Shown here piece after piece: positions 38,201-50,320 of a DNA stretch of 64,000 nt. Where the stretch lies: contig WPIO01000010.1 in assembly GCA_009760855.2 (NCBI GenBank), forward strand, positions 8,943,501 through 9,007,500, in the 5' to 3' direction. The notes under the pieces are model-generated. The model had not been told where the DNA came from, searched no databases, and saw only the letters and a list, made by a program, of their open reading frames with translations. A program made the translations under genes and the position numbers. The stretch's first letter is position 1. Each line of letters starts with the position of its first letter. The DNA is from Cristatella mucedo (lineage: Eukaryota; Bryozoa; Phylactolaemata; Cristatellidae).

Positions 38201-38310
38201 TCTAAGATAATAACCACAATAATTATAGCAACAAACTTAATAAAGCCCCTCAGCGAACTTAATCTCTTTCTAGGTAACTTTACCTTTGCTTCAAATGAAA
38301 CAAGATCAAC
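38199..38310 (-). mobile_element. LINE-I 3' tail fragment
   Basis: AATAATTATAGCAACAAAC, then CCTCAGCGAACTTAATCTC, then TTTCTAGG and TTTGCTTCAAATG match the LINE-I 3' end in inverse orientation. Confidence 0.65.
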
Positions 38311-39700
38311 TTTATCGGAGATAATCTGGGCTCTGAAAGACTTGCGGCTAATGTGTCAGCCTCAAAGACGACGGATAACTGTAGCAACTGTAGTGCTGGC
38401 AATGGAGAAACTAATCATAGAATACCGGTCGTTTATTCAAAGCCAAAGCTAAACAATTTCACCGTTCCTCGGCTAACACGTTAAAATGATCGAGCAGAAG
38501 AAAAACAGTCGGAGTAAGCCCGAAACTAGTTCGATAAACCGCAAGCATCCGCCGCCTTGGTTTCGAGTAAATTGTTTGTGTTTAACAAGCTTGAGGTGCC
38601 CATGATCAACTATGTATTGTTCCTTAGCAGTTGACTTAGCTGACATTGATAACACCAATAGCTCTTTGTACCTGCTAATAGCATCGAAATGAGGCAATGT
38701 CAATTGAAGATTCTAGCAGTTACTTTGAAATTCAAAAGTAAGTTTGATTAATGCCAAGCTTGCTCAATTCTCATAAGCTCGACAATTTTCGTGATACTAT
38801 TGCTCTGAAATCTTACTTGAGGTCCAATGCTCGTTGCAAAGAAGCTGTCATTCCAAAGTTATCAGCTGCTTCTTTCAGGATAGGTTGGGATCTAAAACTT
38901 ATTTGCAATGAGTAAGGAGGCATTCATTGAGGTAAATGCATTTTAAATGAAGAGATGATTCTTTATCTCAGTTGAAACACTTTCCTTCACAGTAAATGTG
39001 GTTTTAACTGTCATTCATTTATATTGTAATACTAAAACGTATCGCGAGCATTCTGCTTGATCCAAGTATTGAAAAATTTAACGTAGTATAAACACGAGCT
39101 ACCACCAAAGATAACATCGACTTCCATTCTTTGCCACCAAGTTCGCTCAAATGTACTTCAATGTAAATTTGGGAAGATCAGCGAATTGTAAAGCCTCATT
39201 TCATAGCGGTAGAAGTCGCTCAGTAGCCTTTTTTATTGCATTTAATTGCGATAAAAAGTTTCTTTCCAGATGACTCCAATGCACAATATAAGTGGTGAAC
39301 TGCGAGCAACATGAGAACATGTTTTATATAAGCTACTGATAGCATTGCTTGATCGTCGTACAGCTCGTAGCAACACTTGGATATTGTTGAGTATGCTAAT
39401 ATATCTGTTATAACAAGGTAAGTAATTGTATTTTATATTAGATAGATCGGCCTCCATCCCGAATATAGCATCAGAATAGCATGTCACTTTGACAAGCTTA
39501 ATAATTAAATAGCCAGGAAAGCTTTAGAGAACTGTTCATGATCTAACACTCATCTTTAATCTTTACTCAAATGACGAAACCAAGCCCAGCTTTGCTAAAT
39601 GAAACCGTACATGTCACGCTTCAGAATCGTAACTCATTAAAATAAAAAGCGTTTTTTCTTGAAGCGATGAATGGGCATGCTTAAAAACCGATATAACCTG
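38311..39700. other. Intergenic, nothing firm
   Basis: Only short frames; no motif. May continue LINE-I debris. Confidence 0.3.
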
Positions 39701-40380
39701 CAGTTGTTGGTGAACAATATCGGTGCAAATGTCGGTGAAACACAAACTGAACAGCAAGATCTCAAGTACATTGTCAGCCATTTATGAGTTACACACTTTT
39801 GGAGCAAGTAAACGAAAGACACCGTCCGCGAAGGATGTTAGGATGCTTAGACAAACCGAACGACGAATTGAGTCGGAAGGAGCAGATGGTAGCATGCCTG
39901 GTCTGATTGTGAAGCAATTCGGATAGGTGAGCTGTGGCATGAGCATAAATACATATATAAATGAGTGATACAAGCTTGAAATTAATGTGCTGATTGACAG
40001 GGAGTAGTGTGGGTTGTTGAGAAGTGATCAACTCTGAAAACGACGTTGAAGCTTAATCAGTGCCTACATACTGAGATTTGCTCGAGCTGTATGGTTTTTA
40101 TTATTCACCAAGGTAAGGAATTGCTAGTATTAGTTGACGAAGTCCAGACGAGATGTTGCAGATGCTTGTACCAGCTTGGCTGGGGTATACATTTTAAAGC
40201 AAGGCTGATCGCTTACAACGTCGCTGAAAATAAGGAGACTCGACTAAGTAGCTGAAGTGTTAGTCTAGTGAAAGATCACTTCGGAGCAGGACAGTCAGAA
40301 TAATTGCCGTCTACACGAGATACACTGGCCTAGCCAATTTTTACTGTCAGGTTTCTAATACATGAGTAACTCCGGGCTCA
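39700..40380 (-). mobile_element. Decayed LINE-I copy
   Basis: Blocks such as GAAAGATCACTTCGGAGCAGG and GGCCTAGCCAATTTTTACTG parallel the 57240-57610 LINE-I copy. The region around 39797-39926 parallels 57050-57150. No open frame. Confidence 0.55.
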
Positions 40381-40389
40381 AACGTAAAT

Positions 40390-40560
40390 GGTGAGCCGTG
40401 ATGGCACACTAGGTAAAGTGGTGGCTTTCACGACCTGTACCCCGAGGTCATGGGTTCGATTCCTGCGGTGGGCGATTCTTTATCGCCACTGCAAGTGGTG
40501 CTTTTAGCCGTAAAGGCTCTGTCGCTAAACTAAAAGAGGCTGTTATCAGCTAGTATTTAT
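40390..40560 (+). mobile_element. SINE family B, copy 2 (best preserved)
   Basis: GGTGAGCCGTGATGGCACAC, TAGGTAAAGTGG, a B-box GGTCATGGGTTCGATTCC, then GCGGTGGGCGATTCTTTATC, GCCGTAAAGG and AAAAGAGGCTG. Clear tRNA-like A and B boxes. Confidence 0.85.
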
Positions 40561-41520
40561 TAATTGTTTTATCAGCGTTTAATTAAATTGAAATTTCCTT
40601 CACCTAAGTGTACATTTCAGAAATGCACTCTGCTAGTATGTTGATTAGATGTGAATACAACGAAGTTAAATGATTTCGCGAAATTTTCGTTACTCTTGCT
40701 CAGCTTTAGCTAAAAGCTCCACCTATTTTGGCTGTAAGTAGAATTATACATGTCTTTACATAGCGTTCTGTACAACGAATAAACTGCTAATCGGCCGATC
40801 CGGTGTTTATTTGAACTCCGATAACTCTAGGAGTAAGAGGACTCTATGGTTCAATCCTGCTAATCGGTATTAATACATTTTTCAGGAAAAGTGTAGCAGA
40901 AAATGAGAACATATTACTTAGCTAAAGTACCGAGAGCGTTCGGTTGAGGCCATTTCTAGAGTTTCCGGACTCCAAATATTTGATGCAGAATACTTTAAGT
41001 AACTTTATCGGAGAAGGTAAATGTCTATCTGACATTTAATACAATTAGGCACACGCCCGAAAAAATCTCTGCAATAATGTAGTTAGTGAGTGGTCGGCGC
41101 CAGTTAATATTCCATTGGTTAGGTCAAAATTTTCCTTAGCGATGCCAACACTTCCGATGCTGAGACATTCGGGCCAAGAATGCCCTGAGTTTCTCAGAAC
41201 TTAGTAACTGCAACATGGACGCGACGAGCTATCAAAGCGCCTAATAATGTGCTTTGTCTTGACAGGCGTCAGCGTCAGCCGTCCAGTGAAAAATCGTAGG
41301 GGATTAGGCAGACAATACGAAACGGCTAAGCAACTGCACGGATGCCTATTATATCGTGCTGCAAAGCAGGACTGATGAACGGGCATTGGCTTGCAGACTG
41401 CGACTGGCTAACAAAGCGTTGGCGACCGTCATAGCCAAGAAAGTCTGGCACACCTGAGATGAAGTCGCAGGTGAAAACATACTATTGTGTGTGAAATAAA
41501 TGTAGTTATTTAGAATATTT
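40561..41520. other. Intergenic, nothing recognised
   Basis: No gene or clear repeat seen. Confidence 0.35.
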
Positions 41521-41713
41521 TTAGCCTTAATTTTTATTTGCCGCTCCCCTCTGAGTAAAACGTCCGCGAAGTTTTTCAGGACCTGAAACACGGTTTTCCC
41601 AACTAAAACAGCGAGCGAGTAAACCCAAACAAAGCACTGCCATCGCAGGGGTCGCCGGGTGGCTAGCTAATGAGGGCTCTCTTTGCGAGAGCGAAGCAGG
41701 CATACTCGAAGCC

Positions 41714-42066
41714 AATGTAATATAATGTATCTCCGTCTGCAAATCCAAAAAGACTATTTTGGTGTTCCGCAGAGAATCATGTGTAGCACAATCAGAGCCT
41801 AAGCGGCTTTCGGTACGCATTTGGGAGCCAACTGACTTCATCTCACGCAACAAAGAGAAAGTGAGCAGCATAGCTTCAGCAGAGCCGTTGAGGTTTGTCA
41901 GCAGCATGACAGTAGCAGCTCAGAACGGCTGGAAAGGATGTGCCATAGTTGGCAGAAGGAGAGTAGTTTTCGTCGAGTAAGAATCTTGGAAGTAAGATCC
42001 ACATCTGAAACACTCAGAGAAAAAGCTTCTGTTGCCAACGGTCTTTAAACACGGGAACCAGCCTAA
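41714..42066 (-). mobile_element. LINE-II 3' fragment (about 350 bp, 5' truncated)
   Basis: The 3' end is ATGTATCTCCGTCTG..., with the C-terminal coding part LLTFSLLREMKSVGS and MRTESRLGSD, as in the 51.3 and 63 kb copies. The - frame runs on past the LINE stop to 41527 only because this copy has lost its stop. Typical of a 5'-truncated retrotransposition. Confidence 0.8.
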
Positions 42067-44000
42067 TAGCATTATAGCTCATCCAAGACCATATAACTAA
42101 ATAATCCGCTGTGTTCGTGTATTAAACAGGACCTTGCTAACTACTTAATATCAACAATATTATTACTTGTTTGAGAAATTATAAATACTGTAAAAAGAAG
42201 TATGCCTGGATAAATTAGATAAACATAATACAACTATTATATAGCGGATTGGATAAAACTGATTACATGCATGCTGCTTTTATCAGAAAGCTTTTTGATT
42301 CATTGAAAAGTTCAGGCATTTGATGCTCAACGAGAACATCTGCGACGCTTGTAAGTGGCAAACAAACCTCCAGCGGTAAAGTAGTCACCTCTTTTATTGC
42401 ATATCTTGTGCACAAATACGGACAGAAATGCATGCAGTTCAAGCGTACGTAAATTAACTCTACATTGTTTTCTAAAAAGGTAACTATTACGCGGTTTAAC
42501 ACGATCTGCGACATAGGCTGCCCGCTGTGCCTGAAGCAGTCCGATCGCTTGGCAGTACTTACGTAGCTGCTAGCTGTCAGATGACGCGCAGCTAGGCCAC
42601 GAGAATGTAGCTTTAAATAAAGAGCTCCAGACCACGTGATCCGATTTCAAACTCAGCCCTTCAGCTTAAGAGCTTAGGACCGAACAGGAAGCGGCTTAAA
42701 GGTGTCGAATGGAACGCGGAAAAATACCGATAAGCCACAAGCTCTCGATAGCCTGGATGGAAACCACGTGAGGTTTTCACGTCGCGCTTGAGTGATGGCA
42801 GTGGGCGGAAGAAAGGCTCGCTCCATTATAGCAGGTTACAGGAGGAGGCTTAAAACGTATACCTCCCCTCTAATATCTGTGTCTTAAAGGCATTTCTAGC
42901 ATTTTAAATGGGATATTCCGTGAGCACCAGTCTTGATACAAGTTTGCTTTAATAACGTACGTTCAAATCTTGAAGGCAGTAGACACTTCCGATGAAAATG
43001 AGCTTACTTGTATGCCTTGAGTATGTTAGCCCTAGACGCTCGGAGACTAGTTCTGCCCGCTATATTCATAACTTCGACTAAATTTATTTGGCTTGCATTG
43101 CAATTACTCCTTCATGTTATGTGTTGAGTGACATAACTTTATTTTGTTTAAGCGCGTTATAATTGACATCGCACCTAGAAGTCTCAAAACTGGACTATTT
43201 TAAGATAAAATTACCCATCCATTACTCTTGCTCATCAGATACATCTCCAAGAGGATTAAAAAAGTGTCCAAACCTTCTCACAAGCCTGAATGCACAAAAC
43301 AGCTTATTATAATAAATAAATGAAGTAACTAAACGTCAGAGCTTCATAACAATATTGTTAAAACTCTCAAATTTAGACAAAGCTTTAGTCAATTTAGACA
43401 CGTGTATTCTTTCAATACGACAATTTTTTAGTGACCAATATTTAAATCTGCCAACAAAAAATAGTGAAACACTTAATTGCAAGAGGTATTTCGCTAGAGT
43501 TTATCAGTTTACTAATCACTGGTAGAGCTTCTGTAGTGTGGCCTTAATTAAAACTTTGCCTGCATCATTATTATTACTTTTCTATTTATTACAATACTTT
43601 AACAGATTTTTTGCAAACTAAACACTTTAGTGACCAAGAGGCAAGTATTTAAAAAGCATTGAATGATTAGTTTTTAATGAATTGGCCGCAAGTTCATTCT
43701 GCCTTGACTCACGAAACAAAAATTTTACCAAGGATAGCATTGCGATCAAACCCTGCCAGCTTTATTGAGGTGCTCCAAACGAAATTCTTTGTTTCATTGC
43801 AATTACTAAGTTTAATAATCGCAACTACGGCCTTACGTGTAGTAAAGTCGATATAAATAAAACAAACTACACAATCTTTACCGAATTAAAGAGTGAGTAA
43901 AAAGCCTAACATGGAACAGCTATAGATTACATGGGTCTCTTTCAGCACAAAGTGTATGCTCATGACATGCAGTTATGCTAGTTATTGACAGGTCTTCTGA
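42067..44000. other. Intergenic, nothing recognised
   Basis: AT-rich from 43000. Short frames only, such as 42514-42263 on the - strand with no motif. Confidence 0.35.
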
Positions 44001-46650
44001 ATTTTGTGATTACTATATATGGTTTGTCAAAAATCTGACCAGTGGAGAGATCCACAGTAATACCTAAGCACTTTGAAAGAAATGCGGGAGCTGCCGTAGC
44101 CCATACGAGGAAGAGGACAGATGTGAAAATGGTTATACATCTTGTAAATGTTTAACGTTATGGATCCAAGTCATCATGAGCTTTAGCATGATCGAGCATA
44201 ATTTTAGAAATTCTGACAGTGTCATTTGTTCTGGCACAGTTATTTATAGTCTAATCACTGATTAATATACCTTATTACATATTCGTTTGAAGAGTTTTTT
44301 TCTTTTAAAAGCTGCAAGAAATAGCAATTAATTTGAGTTCAATATAATATTGCTGTAATGATAAAGAAAGTTAATGCGTATAAATCGTATTCTCTACTAA
44401 GTAATCGGCTAGTCTTTACGCTTTAGTCTTAATGACTCTTTGCATCCTATTTGCAGAACACTGACCACACGATGGAGATCTCAAATGATTCTTAAAAGTA
44501 AAGACTAAATAGTACAGTCTGTTTTAGTGCATGGCATATCGAGATCTGGGGGGCAGCATTGTTCCCAATGAGCCAGCCTACAAGGGCGCACTGATCACAA
44601 AAGTTGTTACTGCCATACAGCTGTAAGTCCAAGCCATTACTGACCAAGACAATCCGGTGTGCTGCTCAGCTCTGACTAATGCTAGGACCGCCAAATCGCC
44701 GCTTCTGCTATAAAAGGCTAATAACATTGGCAGTTATCCGTACCCGAGCAGCTGGATTTCGAGAGGTCAGGCTTATAAATGGCCAATCAAAAACAGTTTG
44801 GCACCTAAATACCCTAAATACCCTAAATACCCTAAGTAACCTAAATGCTCGATGCCTCAAAGATATTCTTTGCGTTTGCAGATCTATGTAACGGCCATGA
44901 GAGTTTGTTAGAGAAGTAAGCATTTCCTCTCAAGCTTAAAATAGCAATATTAATAAAATAAGATTATTAATGCACTCAAACTGAAAACGAATCTCTTTCT
45001 GGGTGATTTCAATTTTCTAAAAAGAAAGTGCATCAATCAAATTGCTACTGATAAAATCTGAAGTCTCAGTACGCATCCGCATAGTAGGGAAAATGTAATG
45101 GTCGTGTATGCATGACTTGTGTAAGCTATAAGTAACAGGTGAGCTGTCCGCTTCTTCTTGAATTTAAGCATGTAAAGAAGGATACTGGCACCATTAGGGA
45201 ATGATTTTCAGATTTTTGTAGCAGAACAAATAAGGATATTATATATAATAAATATTGAGGTTTTTTGAAGCAAAGCTAATCAAAATATTGGGTGGTAAGA
45301 TGCCTCGCCAGATTAGAGGGTAGTTAGGTATGGTTTACTGGTGTTAGAGTTTGAAAGGAAATGGAAGGGAGTTATACAATCAACAAATTCTGTACGTCAA
45401 TGCTATACTTTTTAGGGAGTTTGTTGACATTGGTTAGAACTAGAGCAGTTTGGCCGCTGCAAAGTTCACGACAAACAGACCTAGCACAGTGGCTTGTATT
45501 AACTATAAGATACACATTGCACACGCAAGAATACCTGCCAGTATTGAGCCACAGGATTCTAACCATGATATCATATATTCATGAACCAGCTTGGTTACGG
45601 AATACTTATCTAGACACTTCTGAATGTTTCAGCGTTACTTAGCCTCTAGAGTTCGCTTAAATATAGAGATGATTAAGTCGTCTAGTTAAAGGCCGTCATG
45701 GAACAGGAAACCCAAATTGTATGCATATATAATAAGAGCAATACTTGCTGAGCTCATTTCGAAAGTTGGGTCATCAAATATCTGCATTGATCTTGGCTGG
45801 CCTGTTCACAGTAAGTTAGTTGTGTCGTCACTGAATGTGAAACAGTTTTGGGCCATCAAAGTGTGAACGCCTACTATAATGCTGCCAGGAAGTTGAGAAA
45901 GTTCAACGCTCTGAAAGACTATGAGTGATCGAAAGGCAGACATGGCTTTGTTTCATATTCATTAAGAGGAAGCATATATTGTGCTTGACCATTTAAACTT
46001 CGAATAAAAGAGAAAGAAATGTGACAAGAAGTGGGGCTAGCAAAGATTATTTAGGATATTCCTTAATTTAAGGCTCCTCAGAAGATCGCCCATCAATTAT
46101 CGACAATGTAAAATCTCTCGCTAAGATAGAGTCTAATTCCTTTTAGTGCGATGCAAGTGATGCACTGGTGGATTGCTGGCACTGAAGAAAGATATCCCAA
46201 GAATTTGCATCAAATGTAGCCGATAGATACATGAGAATAATAAAAGTCTTTGGTAATGTCGGCATTCTCAAAATTTCCGCATATTCTCTCAAAGTACTAA
46301 CTATGCAATGTCACTATTTCTAGCAGAGTGCAGATCACTTTCCAGGACCGAACTTTAAATATTAGAGTCTATCTGATATGCAAATACTTTCAAATTAATA
46401 AAGAGGGGCAGTGGATAGACAGCGGAATTCTCTTGAATCTTTCCGGTTGTATGTTACATTTTGACTGAGTGGTCTAACAACAAACTTTACGTTAGATTCA
46501 GGAACGAGAACAGAAAAGAAGTTTAAGCTACATTTAATTGGTTAGTTATGAAAGGTAGCAGCTAATCTATGCATCTTAGAAGGAAAAGAGTTAGTAAATA
46601 ACCTGTATTGTGATTGGTCTTCTTAGACCTACAGCTGATCTCCGAGATGA
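44000..46650 (-). mobile_element. Nested decayed LINE-I copies
   Basis: 44040-44940 and 45970-46620 align with 22790-23640 and 23730-24360. Between them, 44945-45960 is extra and starts with its own LINE-I tail (ATTAATGCACTC and GAATCTCTTTCTGGG). The shared blocks include GAAAGATATCCCAAG and TGTCGGCATTCTCAAA. No open frame. Confidence 0.65.
44804..44848. repeat. 9-bp tandem repeat (CCTAAATAC)n
   Basis: Five units: three perfect, one altered and one partial. Absent from the corresponding place in the 23.5-kb paralogous copy. Confidence 0.9.
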
Positions 46651-47110
46651 GGGTTCTACTGGCAGGGTTCAATTTGGGAATTGAGGTAGTTCTAGTAACC
46701 GGGTGGGAGGATTCGATTAGAGTTATTACCTAGGTCTGGTTCCTGGGCCTAGACATTGCCCTGGCCTTTCTCAAATGCAGTAAAAAGACTATCGGTCTCC
46801 GACCAAGTGTTTTCGCTCGAGGGTCTGCTAAAGAGCAGTTGCACCCAGGATAAGAGTCGTGACACTGCCATCACCCTATCAACAAAGCGAGCAAGCGAGG
46901 TTGTACATTGAAGTACGGGCTGGCTGATTTAAAAGCCTCATTAATGCATCAGAAGAAGAGCCTTGTTGACTATCACAGCCGCTTGGAGTAGGCAACATAG
47001 CATCGCACACTGCAAGATTCAAACCCTCGACCTTAGTCATGAGATTCGACCTCCTTAATGCTGGCACTATCCCTCAAGTGACCAGAGCGATGCTGAGCTG
47101 GGCCGTGTTG
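46651..47110. other. Intergenic, nothing recognised
   Basis: No motif-bearing frame. Confidence 0.35.
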
Positions 47111-47111
47111 C

Positions 47112-47690
47112 ATGGACGAACCTTTAGAGAGTCAAGGAAGCAAGTTCGTGCTGGATAGGAAAGGAACGTCGATTTTGAGACAGCTTTTTATTGGAATTTT
47201 GATCTGGCCTTACCGGCATAGAATTCGCCTGTCTGAATTAAGCCGGCATCTGGTGAGGTTCAGACCTCTCGAAGCTCCGTTTATTTCGAGATGGACGGAA
47301 GGTAAGCTAAAGGTGGTTCACCATTCCTTAGGTACTAATTGTGGGTCATCTTCGGAGTCACCTGCTAGGCAACATAGTCCGAAGAGATACTCAATATGGA
47401 GGGACAAGATATTAAAGACTGCCACAAGCACCTTGCACATATGGCAGGCAATTCCGTGTTTAATTCCCAAAAAGACGTACATACCTTCTTCTGTACTGTG
47501 TGAGAAGATGAGTACTGAAAGCCCCATAAGTCTTCCAGGTGTTGCTGGTTTTAAGCAGAGCTTGATTCACTCACGCTTTCATTCCAGAGACCTAAATCCC
47601 ATTTATAAAAACACTTTTGAACCAGATCACCACTTTGATCTAGAATCACTGGCGAAGCTAACAACCAAAGCCACTCTTATGCCTATGTGA
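47112..47690 (+). CDS. Hypothetical ORF, 192 codons, unrecognised
   Basis: ATG-started frame, the longest in the window that is neither lipoxygenase nor an evident transposon product. N-terminal part is basic and rich in Leu/Ile (LRQLFIGILIWPYRHRIRL), the middle is Ser-rich, and no known domain is recognised. The last eleven codons run into the first unit of a 46-bp minisatellite, and the stop lies there. No splice signals or neighbours support expression. It may be a transposon remnant or chance. Confidence 0.25.
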   Translation: MDEPLESQGSKFVLDRKGTSILRQLFIGILIWPYRHRIRLSELSRHLVRFRPLEAPFISRWTEGKLKVVHHSLGTNCGSSSESPARQHSPKRYSIWRDKILKTATSTLHIWQAIPCLIPKKTYIPSSVLCEKMSTESPISLPGVAGFKQSLIHSRFHSRDLNPIYKNTFEPDHHFDLESLAKLTTKATLMPM

Positions 47691-47884
47691 CTGACAAACA
47701 TATCTAACAATCGAAGCCACTCTTATGCCTATGTGACTGACAAACATATCTAACAACCGAAGCCACTCTCATGTCTATGTGACTGACAAAAATATCTAAC
47801 AACCGAAGCCACTCGTATGCCTATGTGACTGACAAACATATCTAACAACCGAAGCCACTCTAATGCCTATGTGACTGACAATCA
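47660..47884. repeat. 46-bp minisatellite, about 4.9 units
   Basis: Units start at 47660, 47706, 47752, 47798 and 47844. Consensus contains CGAAGCCACTC, TATGCCTATGTGACTGAC and AACATATCT, with a few substitutions per unit. Confidence 0.95.
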
Positions 47885-49424
47885 TCAGAACTTCAGTCAG
47901 AGCCCCCATGCTGAGTGGTAAGACATGTGCTTCTGTACCACCACATTGGTCGCTGAATTTTGTGAAATGACTAGATAATTTTTGCTCTGTAGCCTTATTA
48001 AAGAGGGTATTCGGCATTTCTCGCGACCTGGGTGCTTGCTAAGGGCCTCAAGCTAGTGCCACTTACCCTACTGTTTCCGCCCCTAGCCTTAACTAGGCCC
48101 TAGGCACCTCATGAGCCAACAAGCCGTCATTCAACATATTTATTGGAAGAGAGGAAGAAGTAAAACTTGGGAGTTAATTTGGTAGACGCTCTATCGGTTT
48201 ACGACGTAGGTTCAGCCGTCCTCGCACCATCGCCAGCCACGGCTCCACGACCTGGGTGTCCGACGAAAAATGCAGAGCCAGGCTTCGCGAGATGCTACGT
48301 ATCCCGCCGTCCAGTTTAGAGGATTGCAGCTTCGCCTTATGGGCAAAAGCTCATCCGAATATATCAAGCTGCTCGCAGTGTTTCATGCGTATTTCTTCCG
48401 AAGTATCGTTATTACCACTCCCAGACAAGCAACGATCTGCTTCCGTGTGTCAATCCCCGTCCGGTTATCGGGTCTGGATCTTACTTGTGGCCGTGGTGGC
48501 ATCAAACGAACGACTGGCAGAAGCTGCAAGCAGGCCTTGCAAGGAAGCGAGGGCTTCCAGAGCGGCCGTCATACTGCAATGGAAGCTGATCTAGAGGGTG
48601 GGCAATAAAGTGAGTATCTTCCTGCTTTGCCCTGGCGTGGAAAGTAATAATTAGTTATCGGCGGAAGAATATTCTTTTGGATCCCAGGCTTCGGACGATT
48701 ATGTGTTTCGCGCCTAGAACCAAGCTTGAAGCCCAACTGCACATCGAAAAATTCACCCGGTACATGCAGGTCGTCCTAAATTCAATGAAGATTGGCAAAA
48801 CTGCGCTTGGAGCAGGCAGGGTTAGTGTTTAGCAAACGTAAGGTGGCATACTACAAGGAAAGCGACATCAATTTTCCTAGATAGTTATTTAGCACTGCCG
48901 ACGTAAATTTGATGAATGCCTCATACAGTCTAGTTTGTGCTCCTACTGATGTAGCGGCTCTCTATCTACCCAGGCATCTACAGTGGAATCTGCCGGAGCC
49001 GCTCCTTAATCGCTACTGCACCCGCAGCCAGCCTGCTGTGCTGAGAGTGATGGATGTGGCATGCGAAGGCTTGTACTGGGTTTAAGGGATTTACCTAGAG
49101 AATTGGGATGGGAGAGACAGAAACGAAAACTGCGTCGACTGCTGGACGCGAACCTGCTCGGTTGACATCTAGGCTTGGCGACAGTTCCCTTCTTGCACTC
49201 CATCTGAGGTTATTTCAGCAGCCTTAGATGAGTTTGAACATCAAACTGCGGAACGAAATTGCCCACCTCGATAGAAAGGAGACTTAACCTAATGGCTGAA
49301 TAGATTCGAGACAGTGGTCAGGAGGCAACGAGTAAATAACCCAGCTCTATACCTTATGCTCAGGCCGTACGCCCTATACGAAGGCGTCCCTAAGATACAA
49401 ACATAAGATAACACCCCTATTTAG
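47885..49424. other. GC-richer intergenic stretch with unrecognised frames
   Basis: 48256-48594 and 48270-48608 are open in two + frames (112 codons each), neither recognised. 48700-48830 also reads open (FAPRTKLEAQLHIEKF). Possibly an old retroelement of another type. Confidence 0.3.
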
Positions 49425-49690
49425 GACAGCATTTAGTGGGTCCCCGTGATTCGTCCTTGATGTGCTTATGCGTGCTGACACTGTGCATGCTGCCACTAAC
49501 CACATTTGCATGCTGACCCTGTTCATGTCAACCCTAACCATATTATTTGTTTTGTTTGTTTTTCAAGCATGATTTTACTTACAATTCAATTGCATTTCCC
49601 TTTGCAGCAAATGTAAAGCGCCTAGAAAGAGATTAAGTTCTCTGAGGGCGCTTTACCAAGTGCATTATTATTATGATTATTATTAAGATG
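49425..49690 (+). mobile_element. LINE-I 3' UTR and tail, well preserved
   Basis: Contains GACAGCATTTAGTGGGTCCC, GTGCTGACACTGTGCATGC, AGCAAATGTAAAGCGCCTAG, AGAGATTAAGTTCTCTGAGG, then a TTATTA run ending near 49685. The tail can fold (GCGCC with GGGCGC, AGAGA with TCTCT). 5' truncated. Confidence 0.8.
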
Positions 49691-49840
49691 GCTAAGGAGG
49701 ATTCCACCAAGGTAAAGAATGCGTTCAATAGTGACAAGGCTTAGCGAGGTAGCAGGACCTTAACGGGGAGTATTAAAAAGTACGTTAACAATTGCGACCG
49801 AAAAATCCGAATTTTTGTATAAAAAAAATAAATAAAAATA

Positions 49841-50010
49841 CCAGCTTATTTAACAGCCTCTTCTTTTAAAGCGACAGAAGAGCCTTGATGGCTATTACCA
49901 CCGCTTGCAGTGGCAATAAAGGATTGCCCACAGCAGAATTCGAACCCACGACCTCGGGGCCGAGGTCGTGAAAAGCAACCGCCTTACCTAGTGAGCCATA
50001 ACGGCTCACC
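49841..50010 (-). mobile_element. SINE family B, copy 3
   Basis: On the - strand: GGTGAGCCGTTATGGCTCAC, then GACCTCGGCCCCGAGG, a B-box GGTCGTGGGTTCGAATTC and the family tail. Lies head-to-head with copy 4. Confidence 0.85.
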
Positions 50011-50144
50011 GTAAGCTTCACTAAACAGTATGTTAGCTATTCGATCCGAGATTGTAATGATTTTCAAATAAAAAAAGCATGAAAGCAGCGCTGATGATGC
50101 CTACCGTGTGTAATCTGGAAGTAGACCAGGAGCTACTTATCTAA

Positions 50145-50320
50145 GGTGAGCCATGATGGTACACCGGGTAAGGTGGTTGCTTTCACGACCTCGGTCCCGA
50201 GGTCTTGGGTTCGATTCCTGTAGTGGGCAATCTTTTATCGCCACTGCACGCGGTGGTGATAGCCGTGAAGTCTCTTCTGTCGCTATACAAAAAGAGGCCG
50301 TCTAGTCCGCTAGGATTTTG
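50145..50320 (+). mobile_element. SINE family B, copy 4
   Basis: GGTGAGCCATGATGGTACAC, GGTCTTGGGTTCGATTCC, TAGTGGGCAATC, AGCCGTGAAG and AAAAAGAGGC. 134 bases from copy 3. Confidence 0.85.

Noticed and set aside
41527-41907. 126-codon - frame as a possible gene
   Set aside because: Its first part is the LINE-II C terminus and the rest is read-through past a lost stop.
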